From positions 3,658,001 to 3,722,000 of the forward strand of contig OY970187.1 of the NCBI GenBank assembly GCA_963708165.1: a stretch of 64,000 bases of DNA, given 5' to 3'. The DNA comes from Rubricoccus sp963708165. Its GTDB lineage: Bacteria > Bacteroidota > Rhodothermia > Rhodothermales > Rubricoccaceae. The translations under genes were made by a program, and so were the position numbers. Position 1 is the first letter of the stretch; every line of letters begins with the position of its first letter. The notes beneath the pieces are model-generated. The model was not told the DNA's origin. It saw nothing but the letters and a program-made list of their open reading frames with translations, and ran no database searches. Positions 42,215 to 50,067 of this stretch are shown here, piece by piece.

Positions 42215-43510
42215 ATGTCCCTGATCGTCAACGTCCACGCCCGCCAGATTCTCGATAGCCGAGGCAACCCTACCGTCGAAGTCGACGTGCTGACCGAGAA
42301 CGGCGCGCTGGGCCGCGCGGCGGTGCCGTCTGGCGCCTCCACCGGCGAATACGAAGCCGTCGAGCTCCGCGACGGCGGCGACGACTGGATGGGCAAGGGC
42401 GTCTCCAAAGCCGTCGCGAACGTCAACGACGAGATCGCGCCCGAGGTCGAGGGCTTTAGCGTCATGGATCAGGCCGCGCTCGACGCCGCGCTGATCGCCA
42501 TCGATGGCACGGACAACAAGAGCAACCTGGGCGCCAACGCGCTCCTGGGCGTCTCGCTGGCTGCCGCTCGCGCCGCGGCGCAAGAGGCGGGCCTTCCGCT
42601 TTACGCGTATCTCGGAGGCGCCGGAGCGCGCCGCCTGCCTGTGCCGATGATGAACATCATCAACGGCGGCTCCCACGCCGACAACTCGGTGGACTTCCAG
42701 GAGTTTATGGTCATGGCCGCTGGCGCCACGTCGTTTAGCGAAGGCCTGCGGATGGGCGTCGAGACGTTCCACCACCTCAAGAAGGTGCTCTCCGCCAGAG
42801 GCTACAGCACAGCCGTGGGCGACGAGGGCGGCTTCGCGCCCAACCTCAAGAGCAACGAGGAGGCCATCGAGGTCATCCTGGAGGCCATCGACAACGCGGG
42901 CTACACCGCGGGCGAAGACCTCTACATCGCGCTCGACCCCGCCGCGAGCGAGTTCTACGACGCCGACGCCAGAGGCGGCGAGGGCGCCTATGTGTTCCAC
43001 AAGTCGGACAAGCGCGAGCTCTCCAGCGAGGAGATGGTGGACTATTGGGCGGCGTGGGCGGACGAGTACCCGATCATCTCGATCGAAGACGCGATGGACG
43101 AGAACGACTGGGACGGCTGGGCCTCGCTCACGGAGCGCTGCGGCGACAGCATCCAGCTCGTGGGCGACGACCTCTTCGTGACCAACACGAAGCGCCTGCA
43201 GCGCGGCATCGACGAGGACGTGGCAAACGCGCTGCTCGTCAAGCCCAACCAGATCGGCACGCTGACGGAGACGATGAACGCGGTCGAGCTTGCGCACCGC
43301 TTCGGGTACGCGTCTGTCATGAGCCACCGCTCGGGCGAGACCGAGGACACGACGATTGCCGACCTGGCGGTCGCGCTGGGCTGCGGGCAGATCAAGACCG
43401 GCTCGGCCTCGCGGAGTGACCGCATGGCGAAGTACAACCAGTTGCTCCGCATCGAGGAGCTCCTGGGCGCGAGCGCCATCTACCCCGGCATCGACGCGTT
43501 CCGGTTCTAG
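42215..43510 (+). CDS. eno: Enolase
   Basis: 431 residues. Dehydrates 2-phosphoglycerate to phosphoenolpyruvate. Near-canonical sequence: ARQILDSRGNPTVEVDV, PSGASTGEYEAVELRDG, GANALLGVSLAAARAAA, MNIINGGSHADNSVDFQEFMV, AVGDEGGFAPNL, ISIEDAMDENDWDGW, LVGDDLFVTN, LLVKPNQIGTLTE and SHRSGETEDTTIADLAVA carry the catalytic Lys/Glu and Mg ligands. Only two exact iterated 10-mers, both in loop-like positions (ARG read near residues 195 and 250). Leader actcctccctctcccgat. Confidence 0.98.
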   Translation: MSLIVNVHARQILDSRGNPTVEVDVLTENGALGRAAVPSGASTGEYEAVELRDGGDDWMGKGVSKAVANVNDEIAPEVEGFSVMDQAALDAALIAIDGTDNKSNLGANALLGVSLAAARAAAQEAGLPLYAYLGGAGARRLPVPMMNIINGGSHADNSVDFQEFMVMAAGATSFSEGLRMGVETFHHLKKVLSARGYSTAVGDEGGFAPNLKSNEEAIEVILEAIDNAGYTAGEDLYIALDPAASEFYDADARGGEGAYVFHKSDKRELSSEEMVDYWAAWADEYPIISIEDAMDENDWDGWASLTERCGDSIQLVGDDLFVTNTKRLQRGIDEDVANALLVKPNQIGTLTETMNAVELAHRFGYASVMSHRSGETEDTTIADLAVALGCGQIKTGSASRSDRMAKYNQLLRIEELLGASAIYPGIDAFRF

Positions 43511-43623
43511 CGCTCGGCGGATCACGCTGATGCTGGCCTCTGGCGCCAGAGGCGGCCGGTGAAACCATCGCGCGGAGCCTCTGGCGTGGGCGCTCTGCGC
43601 CAGAGACGGCGTATCCTGCAGGG

Positions 43624-44026
43624 CGCGTCGGCTGGACCGTCGCTCCGGCGGTGCCTTCGGGTGCGGGCGGAGAGGAAAGTCCGGACACCGACGGGCACCC
43701 CGCTCTGTGAAAACGGAGGCGCCAGAGGCGCAAGTCTCTGGTGACGGCATGTGCAGCAGAAAACAAACCAGCCGATGGCCCGCTCGCGGGCACAGGTGAT
43801 GGGTGAAAAGGTGGGGTAAGAGCCCACCAGCGCATCCGGGCGACCGGTGCGGCTGGGTAAACCCCGGGGGGTGCAAGGCCACGCAGCGTTCCCTTCTTCG
43901 GAAGGCCAGGCGGCCCGCCTGGCGTGACGCGGGTAGGCCGCGCAGATAGATGACGGTCCACCGCCCGAGGCCTGCCTTCGGGCACCGCCTCTGGCGGGGA
44001 CAGAATCCGGCTTACAGGCCGACGCG
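43624..44026 (+). ncRNA. rnpB: RNase P RNA (bacterial type A), carrying two iterated 10-mers
   Basis: P1 pairing CGCGTCGGC (43624-43632) with GCCGACGCG (44018-44026). Universal core elements: GAGGAAAGTCCGGAC near 43673 (P4/CR-I), the ACAGAATCCGGCTTACAGG end near 44000, GGTAAACCCC near 43856 and the GTGCAGCAGAAAACAAACC-like J11/12 region near 43750. Two exact copies of the window-wide repeat lie inside: CGCCAGAGGC 43720-43729 (peripheral helix after P9-type GTGAAAACGG) and GCCTCTGGCG 43987-43996, directly before the conserved 3' strand. Ribozyme subunit that trims tRNA 5' leaders. Ends are estimated from P1. Confidence 0.93.
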
Positions 44027-44183
44027 CGCGAGCGGCGTCCGGGGTTTCCCTGGGCGCCGCTCTTTGGGTTGTACGCGGCTTTCATCCTCTGGCGCCAGAG
44101 GCGCCGCTTTCACCCTGGGGCTGAATACACCTGCCACACGACGAGACCTCTCGACGTGTTTGAGCGCGTGTCTCGCCAGAGGC

Positions 44184-44222
44184 TAAAACAAAACGAGGCC
44201 GCCCCGGCGTGGGAGCGGCCTC
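44184..44222 (-). terminator. Rho-independent terminator of secG
   Basis: On the minus strand the stem GAGGCCGC (44215-44222 complement) pairs with GCGGCCTC (44195-44202 complement) and is followed by a TTTTGTTTT run (44185-44193 complement). It lies 23-60 bp after the secG stop. Confidence 0.75.
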
Positions 44223-44244
44223 GGAGTCGAGTCGTGCGAGCGGA

Positions 44245-44640
44245 TTACTCGGTGTCTGCGGGGGCGTCACCGGCGGGGGCCGGTGGTGCGCTCGGCGTAG
44301 CGCCAGGAACGTCTGGGCCCGGTGCGCCGGGCGTCACGGGCAGCGGCGTCGCTGCGGGGAGGTCACCGGCTTCGTCGGCGGCCTGCTCGAAGGCGGACGG
44401 GTCCTGCACATCCTCCTCGCCGGTGAAGAACGTGGTCGCGAGAGACAGGAAGAGAAAGAGCGAGCCCAAGACCCACGTTGCTTTCTCCAACAGGTCTGGG
44501 GCCTGGCGCGCGCCGAGGATCTGGGTCGTCTGACCGCCACCGATGCCGGAGAGGCCTCCGCCCTTTCCGCTCTGCAGCAACACCACAACGGAGAGCAGGA
44601 TCGCGATGACCAGGATGAGGACGACGATAAAGATGAACAT
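44245..44640 (-). CDS. secG: Preprotein translocase subunit SecG
   Basis: 131 residues from ATG 44640. Two membrane helices separated by the conserved cytosolic loop VVLLQSGKGGGLSGIGGGQTTQILGARQAPDLLEKATWVLG; the tail from ~75 on is an Ala/Pro-rich acidic extension (EDVQDPSAFEQAADEAG). An in-frame ATG at 44676 would add 12 residues but SecG normally starts right at the helix. Part of the SecYEG channel. A five-fold GGGGACT repeat lies 80-110 bp upstream. Confidence 0.93.
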   Translation of the reverse strand: MFIFIVVLILVIAILLSVVVLLQSGKGGGLSGIGGGQTTQILGARQAPDLLEKATWVLGSLFLFLSLATTFFTGEEDVQDPSAFEQAADEAGDLPAATPLPVTPGAPGPDVPGATPSAPPAPAGDAPADTE

Positions 44641-44716
44641 CAGCGGTGCCGAGGCGGGTAAAGACCCAAAGTACATCCGCCTCTGGCGACACTGCGACGC
44701 AAAGGGGTGTGAAGAT

Positions 44717-44751
44717 GGGGACTGGGGACTGGGGACTGGGGACTGGGGACT
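44717..44751. repeat. Tandem 5 x 7 bp GGGGACT, potential G-quadruplex
   Basis: Five perfect GGGGACT units give five G4 runs separated by 3-nt ACT loops, which fits the canonical intramolecular G-quadruplex pattern on the plus strand. It is in the spacer between secG (minus) and the Nudix gene end, 77 bp upstream of the secG start. Confidence 0.9.
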
Positions 44752-44795
44752 GAAGGTGCGTGAGGTCGGCCTCTCGCGCCAGAGGCCTAGACCGC

Positions 44796-44912
44796 CTAAC
44801 AGAACCAGATTGTTGTCATCGCGAGGAGCGTAGCGACGCGGCGATCTGGTGATCCAGCGCTCGACGGCATGAGATTGCCGCGCTTCGCTCGCAATGACAC
44901 CGGTTTTGTTAG
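44796..44912. repeat. Imperfect ~117-bp palindromic element (REP/MITE-like)
   Basis: Left half CTAACAGAACC...GTCATCGCGAGGAGCG pairs with right half CGCTCGCAATGAC...GGTTTTGTTAG. The central part (GATCTGGTGATCCAGCGCTCGACGGCATGAGATTGCC in pieces) completes a long imperfect inverted repeat ending 6 bp from the Nudix stop. Related partial elements lie at 41333-41412 and 50681-50750 (shared GTCATC..GA..GGAGCGAAGCGA pattern). No transposase is nearby. Confidence 0.7.
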
Positions 44913-44918
44913 AGTTTC

Positions 44919-45470
44919 TTAGGCCGAGTCCCTCGCGTCCAGGTGCGCTTGCGCGAGCAGCAGCGCGACGCACGTCTTGCTGTCGAGGATGTCGCCCGCA
45001 CGTGCCCTGCGCACGGCCTCCGCCAGAGGCATCCGCACCGGCGCGACGAACTCGTCGTCGTCGGCGCCCGCGGTGCCGTCGCTGATGCCTTCGGCGAGAA
45101 AGAGGTGGATCACCTCGTTGGAGTAGCCGATGCACGGATAGGTGACGCCGAGGGGCGTGAACGTCTCGGCGCAGATCCCGGCTTCCTCCTCCAGTTCGCG
45201 CGCGGCCAGAGCCTCTGGCGCCTCGCCGGGGCGGTCGAACTTGCCCGCAGGCGCCTCCAGAAACTCGCGGCGGGGCGGGTAGCGAAACTGGCGAAGCAGA
45301 ACCGTGTCTCCGTTGGCGTACAGCGGGATCACGGCGGCAGCGCCCGGATGCTCGATCCACTCGCGACCCGACGTGTTGCCGTCGGGCAGGCGCACCTCGT
45401 CTCTGCGGACGTGCAGCAGGACGCCGTCGTAGACGGGTTCGGAGGACAGGGTGGTTTCGGTGAGGTCCAT
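44919..45470 (-). CDS. Nudix hydrolase, ADP-ribose pyrophosphatase-like
   Basis: 183 residues from ATG 45470. N-terminal strands SSEPVYDGVLLHVRRDEVRLPDGNTSGREWIEHPGAAAVIPL and QFRYPPRREFLEAPAGKFD are typical of NudF-type ADP-sugar pyrophosphatases; Nudix box reads GEAPEALAARELEEEAGI with the expected REL-EEEAG catalytic core. Acts on ADP-ribose or other nucleoside diphosphates. The open frame upstream on this strand is motif-rich noncoding sequence. Confidence 0.92.
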   Translation of the reverse strand: MDLTETTLSSEPVYDGVLLHVRRDEVRLPDGNTSGREWIEHPGAAAVIPLYANGDTVLLRQFRYPPRREFLEAPAGKFDRPGEAPEALAARELEEEAGICAETFTPLGVTYPCIGYSNEVIHLFLAEGISDGTAGADDDEFVAPVRMPLAEAVRRARAGDILDSKTCVALLLAQAHLDARDSA

Positions 45471-45606
45471 CGCGGTCTGGGTTTCGGAGTGCGGGTTTCG
45501 GAGTGCGGAAAGATCGCGGTCGCCAGAGGCCTCTGGCGCGAGAACCACGGGACCGCCAGAGGCCTCGAGCACGATTGAGCCTCTGGCGTCGAAAAGGCGT
45601 CGCCCC

Positions 45607-47328
45607 TTACAGTCCCACGCCCAGACCGATGTGCACCTTGCCTCTGGCGGCAGGCAGGTCGGGATTGAGCGCGTAGGTGAGGCGCACGAGGCCGAGGCCG
45701 GTTTCGAGTTGGGCGCCGATTCCGTAGCCGGGCAGCACGCGTGTGCTACCGGCTTCGCCCGCCAGAGAGGGACGGCGAACGGCGCCGAGATCCGCGAAGG
45801 CGAACGCAAAGGCATCGCCGCCGAGGAGAACGCGTGTCTCCGCCAGAAGCCGCCCGACGGCGTCGCCCAGAAGCGACTCCTCGTCGTAGCCGCGCAGCGA
45901 CGTCGCGCCGCCAAAGCGGAGGAGTTCGCCCTCGTCTGCGCCCGCATCGGTGCCTCTGGCGTTGAGAACCAGTCGCGCGTCGGCGCCCAGCGCGGCGACG
46001 AGTCGGCCCGCCAGAGGCACGTAGCCGCGCACCGCCAGGTCCAGGCGCTGCTGGCGGAAGCGCGTCGGCTCGGGAGCCTCTGGCGCGGCGCCGCGCCTAC
46101 GGATGCCCTGCTCGACGAGCGTCGAGACGACGACGCCTCGGCGTGGCGCCAGAGGCGTGTCCGTGCCGTCGTAGCGGAGCGCGACACCGAGAAAAGCGGC
46201 GTCGGAGCGGCGCACGCGCGGCAGGCCGTCTAGCCCCAGCCGGGCACCTGCGCGACCGGGCTGCACGCTCTCACCGGCCAGCGATAGCGCTGCCGTGACG
46301 CCCGCGCCGATGCGCGCGCCCGCCTCGGCACTGAGCCTCTGGCGACTGAGCGTCGAGTCGCGAGACTCGCCCTCGAAGGCCAACCCCGCCGCCAGAGGCA
46401 GACCGAGCACGAACGGATCGCGCGCCGACGCTGAGAAGCGCGACGCGAGGCCAGGGTTGCGGTCCAGGGAGAGGCTCAGCGCGCGGCCGCCGCCAAACGG
46501 CCCGAGCAAATCCACGCGCCCGCTGCCCACGATCTGCCCTGCCTGAGCAGAAGCGGGCGGCAGGTAGCCCAGCACCACGTCGGCACGCCCCGGCGGGCCG
46601 CTCTCGACCGGGACTTGCAGCACGAGCACCCCCGAGCCGTCGCGAGCCAGAGTCGGCCGCCCCACCCGCGAGAACGCGCCCGAGGCGCGGACTGAGCGCT
46701 GAACGGCCTCTGGCGAGACGCCGTCGAGCGGCGCACCGAGCCGGACGCCAGAAGCCCGCACGGCGAAGCGGTCCGACACCGCGCGGCCGCCTACAAACGC
46801 GACGCGGCCGATGGTCTCGCGCGTGCCCTCGCGCACGCGAACGGTGAGGCGGTAGCCCGGCGCCGTGCCCACGACCTCCGCCAGAGGCTCGATGCGCGCG
46901 TCGGCAAAGCCGCGCCAGCGCAGCGCCTCGGCCAGACGCTCCAGATCTTGAGCCAGAGCCTCTGGCGCCAGAGGCTGCCCCTCTCGCGTGGCCCAGCCGC
47001 GCAGAAGTCCGCCGGCGGGGATCGAGTCGGTCTGGATACGAACCTCCTGCACGAGGACACGCGGGCCGGTCGTGACCCAGATGGCCTGGGGCGTGACCGA
47101 GTCGACGCGGGCGAACGCGAAGCCCTCGCGCGCCAAGACAGCCTGAGCCGAGCGGGCGTCCAGCGCGACGCCCAGCGAGTCGCCCCCAGCGCGGACGGGT
47201 ACGACCTGGGCTCTCGCGCCAGAGGCTGCACTGGCCCATGCTGCGGCGAGGCACACCAGCCCGAGGGTGACGCTCGTTATCTTGGCGCGTCTCCCCTCTC
47301 CTGCCGTGCATCGCCTTTTCGCAGTCAT
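45607..47328 (-). CDS. Omp85/BamA-superfamily outer-membrane protein (POTRA plus beta barrel)
   Basis: 573 residues from ATG 47328; basic n-region then signal peptide VTLGLVCLAAAWASAASGARA. Several POTRA-like segments in the first ~270 residues (VRIQTDSIPAGGLLRGWATREGQPL; GYRLTVRVREGTRETIGRVAFVGG; VRASGVRLGAPLDGVS) and a C-terminal surface-antigen barrel (LLRFGGATSLRGYDEESLLGD is the conserved G-x-x-x-xRGY motif; closing strand KVHIGLGVGL). Inserts or exports proteins or lipids at the outer membrane; shorter than BamA, closer to TamA-like or ShlB-like members. Very rich in iterated 10-mers (about 14). Its 5' end overlaps the divergent gene at 47306 by 23 bp. Confidence 0.82.
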   Translation of the reverse strand: MTAKRRCTAGEGRRAKITSVTLGLVCLAAAWASAASGARAQVVPVRAGGDSLGVALDARSAQAVLAREGFAFARVDSVTPQAIWVTTGPRVLVQEVRIQTDSIPAGGLLRGWATREGQPLAPEALAQDLERLAEALRWRGFADARIEPLAEVVGTAPGYRLTVRVREGTRETIGRVAFVGGRAVSDRFAVRASGVRLGAPLDGVSPEAVQRSVRASGAFSRVGRPTLARDGSGVLVLQVPVESGPPGRADVVLGYLPPASAQAGQIVGSGRVDLLGPFGGGRALSLSLDRNPGLASRFSASARDPFVLGLPLAAGLAFEGESRDSTLSRQRLSAEAGARIGAGVTAALSLAGESVQPGRAGARLGLDGLPRVRRSDAAFLGVALRYDGTDTPLAPRRGVVVSTLVEQGIRRRGAAPEAPEPTRFRQQRLDLAVRGYVPLAGRLVAALGADARLVLNARGTDAGADEGELLRFGGATSLRGYDEESLLGDAVGRLLAETRVLLGGDAFAFAFADLGAVRRPSLAGEAGSTRVLPGYGIGAQLETGLGLVRLTYALNPDLPAARGKVHIGLGVGL

Positions 47329-47656
47329 CATCGTCGCCGTGGGCTTTCTCGCGCTGGGCGCGCAGGTGGGGGAACGGCCCGCCGCGCCCCTTGGTGCCGA
47401 ACCTACCGTGGCCGACACGCTGCGGTACAGCGTCCAGGCGGGCATGCCTCTCATCGTCGCGCTGCCGGTGCTTCACGAGGGCCGCACGGCCACCTACGAG
47501 CTTCTCGACGCGCCCGCGCTTTCCTGGCTGGTCGACCGCTCGTTCCTCTGGCGCACGACCGACGCCGAGCGCGGCACGCTGCCCATTCTGATCGAGCGCG
47601 TGGCCGAGGGCTCGGCCCCCGAGCGGCTGGTGCTGCTCGTCGAGATCCGCGCCTAG
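47306..47656 (+). CDS. Small secreted protein, unknown function
   Basis: 116 residues from a GTG at 47306 after the leader cgtctcccctctcctgcc. Signal peptide HRLFAVIIVAVGFLALGAQV. The mature part is beta-rich (VADTLRYSVQAGMPLIVALPVLHEGRTATYELLDAPALSWLVDRSFLWRTT, given in parts). No family recognised. Overlaps the start of the divergent Omp85 gene by 23 bp and ends 6 bp before mutY; possibly co-transcribed with mutY. Confidence 0.65.
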   Translation: MHRLFAVIIVAVGFLALGAQVGERPAAPLGAEPTVADTLRYSVQAGMPLIVALPVLHEGRTATYELLDAPALSWLVDRSFLWRTTDAERGTLPILIERVAEGSAPERLVLLVEIRA

Positions 47657-47662
47657 AGGCCT

Positions 47663-48823
47663 GTGGCCAAGCACACGCCTCTGGCGAACGCGCTGCTCTC
47701 GCAGGTGACGGACGCGCACACAGCTGCCTTTCACGACGCGCTGGGCGCGTGGTTCGAGGCCAACCGCCGACCCATGCCGTGGCGCGAGGCCGACGACTCA
47801 GGCGCCCGCAACCCGTACCGCGTGTGGGTCTCGGAGGTCATGCTTCAGCAAACGCGCGTCGACACAGCCGTGCCGTATTTCGAGCGGTTTATGGCGGCGT
47901 TTCCCACGCCAGAGGCTTTGGCCGCGGCGCCGCAGGACGACGTGCTCAAGCGCTGGGAAGGGCTGGGCTACTACTCGCGCGCCCGCAACCTGCACAAAGC
48001 AGCGCAGCACATCGTAGCCGAGCACGGCGGCGAGTTTCCGCGCGATGAAACAGCCGTTCGTGCCTTGCCCGGCGTCGGCCCATACACCGCCGCGGCCGTC
48101 CTCTCGCTCGCTTTCGGGCAGCCTCTGGCGGTGCTGGACGGCAACGTGATCCGCGTGCTCGGGCGCGTCTTCGGCGTCGAGCAGGACTCGCGCGCGCCGC
48201 TCACGCGCAAAGCGATGCAGGACCTGGCGACGGGTCTGCTCGACCGCCAGAGGCCGGCGCGCTTCAACGAGTCTGTAATGGAACTCGGCGCCACGGTCTG
48301 CACGCCGCGCTCGCCCGCTTGCGCCGTCTGCCCGCTCGCGGGCGTGTGTGTGGCGCGCGCTGGGGGTGATCCCGAAGCATTCCCCGTCGTGAGCAAGCGC
48401 AAAGCGGTCCCGCACAAGACCGTCGCCGTCGCGCTCATCACCGACGCCAGAGGCGAGCTTCTCATCCAGCGCCGTCCCGAGGACGCCATGCTGGGCGGCC
48501 TGTGGGAGTTTCCCGGTGGCAAGGTCGAGCCCAGTGAAACGCCATCCCAGGCGTGCGCGCGCGAGGTGCAGGAAGAGCTCGGCCTCGCGGTCGAGGTCGG
48601 CGCCGAGGTCGCACGCGTGGACCACGCGTACTCGCACTTTACCGTCACGCTCCATGCCTTCCGCTGCACGCCAGAGGCCGCCTCTGGCGACCCGGTGAGC
48701 GCCAGCGGCGAGCCAGTTCTGTGGGTGCGCCCGGACCAACTGGACGAGTACGCGTTTCCTCGCGCCAACCGTAAAATTCTGGAAGCCATCGAAGCGGCCT
48801 CGCGCCAGCCCTCGCTTTTCTAG
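47663..48823 (+). CDS. mutY: A/G-specific adenine glycosylase MutY with Nudix-like C domain
   Basis: 386 residues, GTG start. Removes adenine mispaired with 8-oxoguanine. WVSEVMLQQTRVDTAVPYFERF, helix-hairpin-helix LPGVGPYTAAAVLSLAFGQPLAVLDGNVIRVLGR with catalytic Asp, and the 4Fe-4S cluster C-x6-C-x2-C-x5-C in VCTPRSPACAVCPLAGVC. The C-terminal ~140 residues form a Nudix-type 8-oxoG recognition domain (LIQRRPEDAMLGGLWEFPGGKVEPSETPSQACAREVQEELGL) that retains a nearly complete Nudix box, more MutT-like than usual. Confidence 0.95.
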   Translation: MAKHTPLANALLSQVTDAHTAAFHDALGAWFEANRRPMPWREADDSGARNPYRVWVSEVMLQQTRVDTAVPYFERFMAAFPTPEALAAAPQDDVLKRWEGLGYYSRARNLHKAAQHIVAEHGGEFPRDETAVRALPGVGPYTAAAVLSLAFGQPLAVLDGNVIRVLGRVFGVEQDSRAPLTRKAMQDLATGLLDRQRPARFNESVMELGATVCTPRSPACAVCPLAGVCVARAGGDPEAFPVVSKRKAVPHKTVAVALITDARGELLIQRRPEDAMLGGLWEFPGGKVEPSETPSQACAREVQEELGLAVEVGAEVARVDHAYSHFTVTLHAFRCTPEAASGDPVSASGEPVLWVRPDQLDEYAFPRANRKILEAIEAASRQPSLF

Positions 48824-48883
48824 CGCACCGCCCAGGCAACCCCACCGCCGCCGCGCCGTCAGAGCGCAAACGCCCACCCTTCT

Positions 48884-49489
48884 ATGGACTCCGCCCTCGA
48901 ACTCGTCTGGATCGCTGGTGTCGCGATCTATTACATCTGGAGCGCTACCCGCCGGAGCAAGAGAAAGCGCGAGGCGCGGACCACAGGCACGGCGCCAGAG
49001 GCCATCACCGCCTCGGGTGAGACGCGCAGCCCCACGCCCTTCCAGGAGTTCATGCTGAGCATGGAGGAGGCCATGCGTGAGGGCGCGCAGCCACAGCCTG
49101 CGCAAGAGGTCGAGAAGCCACTCAGTGCGCCTGACACACTCGTGCCCGAGCCCGTCCCTGCCTCCACCATTCCGCCTGCGCGCGTCGAGGAGTTTCACGA
49201 GATGGGCTCGTTTAAGGGCGACGGCGCGTTCGAGTCCTCCACGCGCCCGGCGCGAGGCTTTGGTCTGGACAGCCCCTTTTCCGAGGAGCGCTTCGAACGA
49301 CTCGCCAGAGGCCGCGACATCGTCGATCACGACCACGGGCCTCTGGCGCCCCCGCTGCCGCCTCGGCGCCTGTCGCGCGCAGGCCAGTGGCGCGAGCGCC
49401 TGCAAGACCCCAAGGAAGCGCAAGACGCGCTCGTGCTCGCCGAGATCTTCGGCGGTCCGTGGAAGGCCCGCCGCCCGCACAAACGATAG
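48884..49489 (+). CDS. Hypothetical protein with one N-terminal membrane helix
   Basis: 201 residues; ATG after leader aaacgcccacccttct. Hydrophobic segment LELVWIAGVAIYYIWSA (about 5-21), then basic residues (TRRSKRKREAR) that would stay in the cytoplasm, then a long low-complexity acidic/Pro-rich stretch to a conserved-looking C terminus: GQWRERLQDPKEAQDALVLAEIFGGPWKARRPHKR in pieces. The last motif (DAVVLAEILGPP-type) is common in short Bacteroidota/Rhodothermota hypothetical proteins. Function unknown. Confidence 0.72.
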   Translation: MDSALELVWIAGVAIYYIWSATRRSKRKREARTTGTAPEAITASGETRSPTPFQEFMLSMEEAMREGAQPQPAQEVEKPLSAPDTLVPEPVPASTIPPARVEEFHEMGSFKGDGAFESSTRPARGFGLDSPFSEERFERLARGRDIVDHDHGPLAPPLPPRRLSRAGQWRERLQDPKEAQDALVLAEIFGGPWKARRPHKR

Positions 49490-49518
49490 CGGGCCGCCCG
49501 GTTTCCCGAACGGCCCGC
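49489..49518 (+). terminator. GC hairpin after the hypothetical gene
   Basis: GCGGGCCG (49489-49496) and CGGCCCGC (49511-49518) form an 8-bp perfect stem directly at the stop codon, loop 14 nt. No T tract, so terminator function is uncertain. It is followed by an 18-bp palindrome near 49523. Confidence 0.4.
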
Positions 49519-49555
49519 GTGCGGCCTCTGGCGCCAGAGGCCAGAGCGTGGGAGA

Positions 49556-50065
49556 CTACACGTCGAACTCGTCGACCTGCGTGCCCCCCTTTTTGAAGAC
49601 GGAGGCGCCGATCGCGCCGCCGATCGCGCCGACGAGTGCGCCAATGATGAGGCCAAAAACGATGCCGATTATGGGGTTGCTCATCGTCTGGCCGAGGGAA
49701 AGCGCTTGCTCGATCTGAGCCGCATCCATTCCCTGCGCTTCGAGCTGCTCCTGCATCGCCACGATGGGATCGGGGAGAATGCCCAAGCTGAGGAGCAACT
49801 GGTTGATGAGCCCACCGACCACCGCGCTGATCGCGCCCACCGTGGCGCCAAGCCCGGCTCCCTGCCCTGCAGGAATCGTAAGGTTGTACGTGCTGGTGTA
49901 ATGCCAGACAGCGATCATTGGCGCGATTAGCGCAACGAGACACGCGCCACAGCCGCCGATGATCTGGCCCACCTGGCCGCCAGAGGAAGCGAGGAACCCG
50001 AAGATGATGCCGAGCACCACGCCGACCCCGACGCCGATGATAATGGATTGGTTTTTAGAAGGCAT
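49556..50065 (-). CDS. Small multipass membrane protein (DUF4199-like), unknown function
   Basis: 169 residues from ATG 50065. Four Gly-rich hydrophobic segments (IIIGVGVGVVLGIIFGFLASS; IIGGCGACLVALIAPMIAVW; GAGLGATVGAISAVVGGLINQLLL; IIGIVFGLIIGALVGAIGGAIGASVF) with a helical loop (MQEQLEAQGMDAAQIEQALS) between the third and fourth. Resembles generic DUF4199-type bacterial membrane proteins; assignment weak. Ends KKGGTQVDEFDV. Starts 2 bp after the DUF2085-like gene on the same strand. Confidence 0.62.
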   Translation of the reverse strand: MPSKNQSIIIGVGVGVVLGIIFGFLASSGGQVGQIIGGCGACLVALIAPMIAVWHYTSTYNLTIPAGQGAGLGATVGAISAVVGGLINQLLLSLGILPDPIVAMQEQLEAQGMDAAQIEQALSLGQTMSNPIIGIVFGLIIGALVGAIGGAIGASVFKKGGTQVDEFDV

Positions 50066-50067
50066 GA

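Noticed and set aside
42071..43882. Long open frame on the minus strand opposite eno and rnpB (running on from pyrE)
   Set aside because: It is antisense to unmistakable enolase codons; the open frame results from high GC and strong third-position bias. pyrE starts at 42070.
49697..49704. Another AAGCGCTT core as a LacI operator
   Set aside because: It is inside the coding region of the membrane protein at 49556-50065 with no promoter context.
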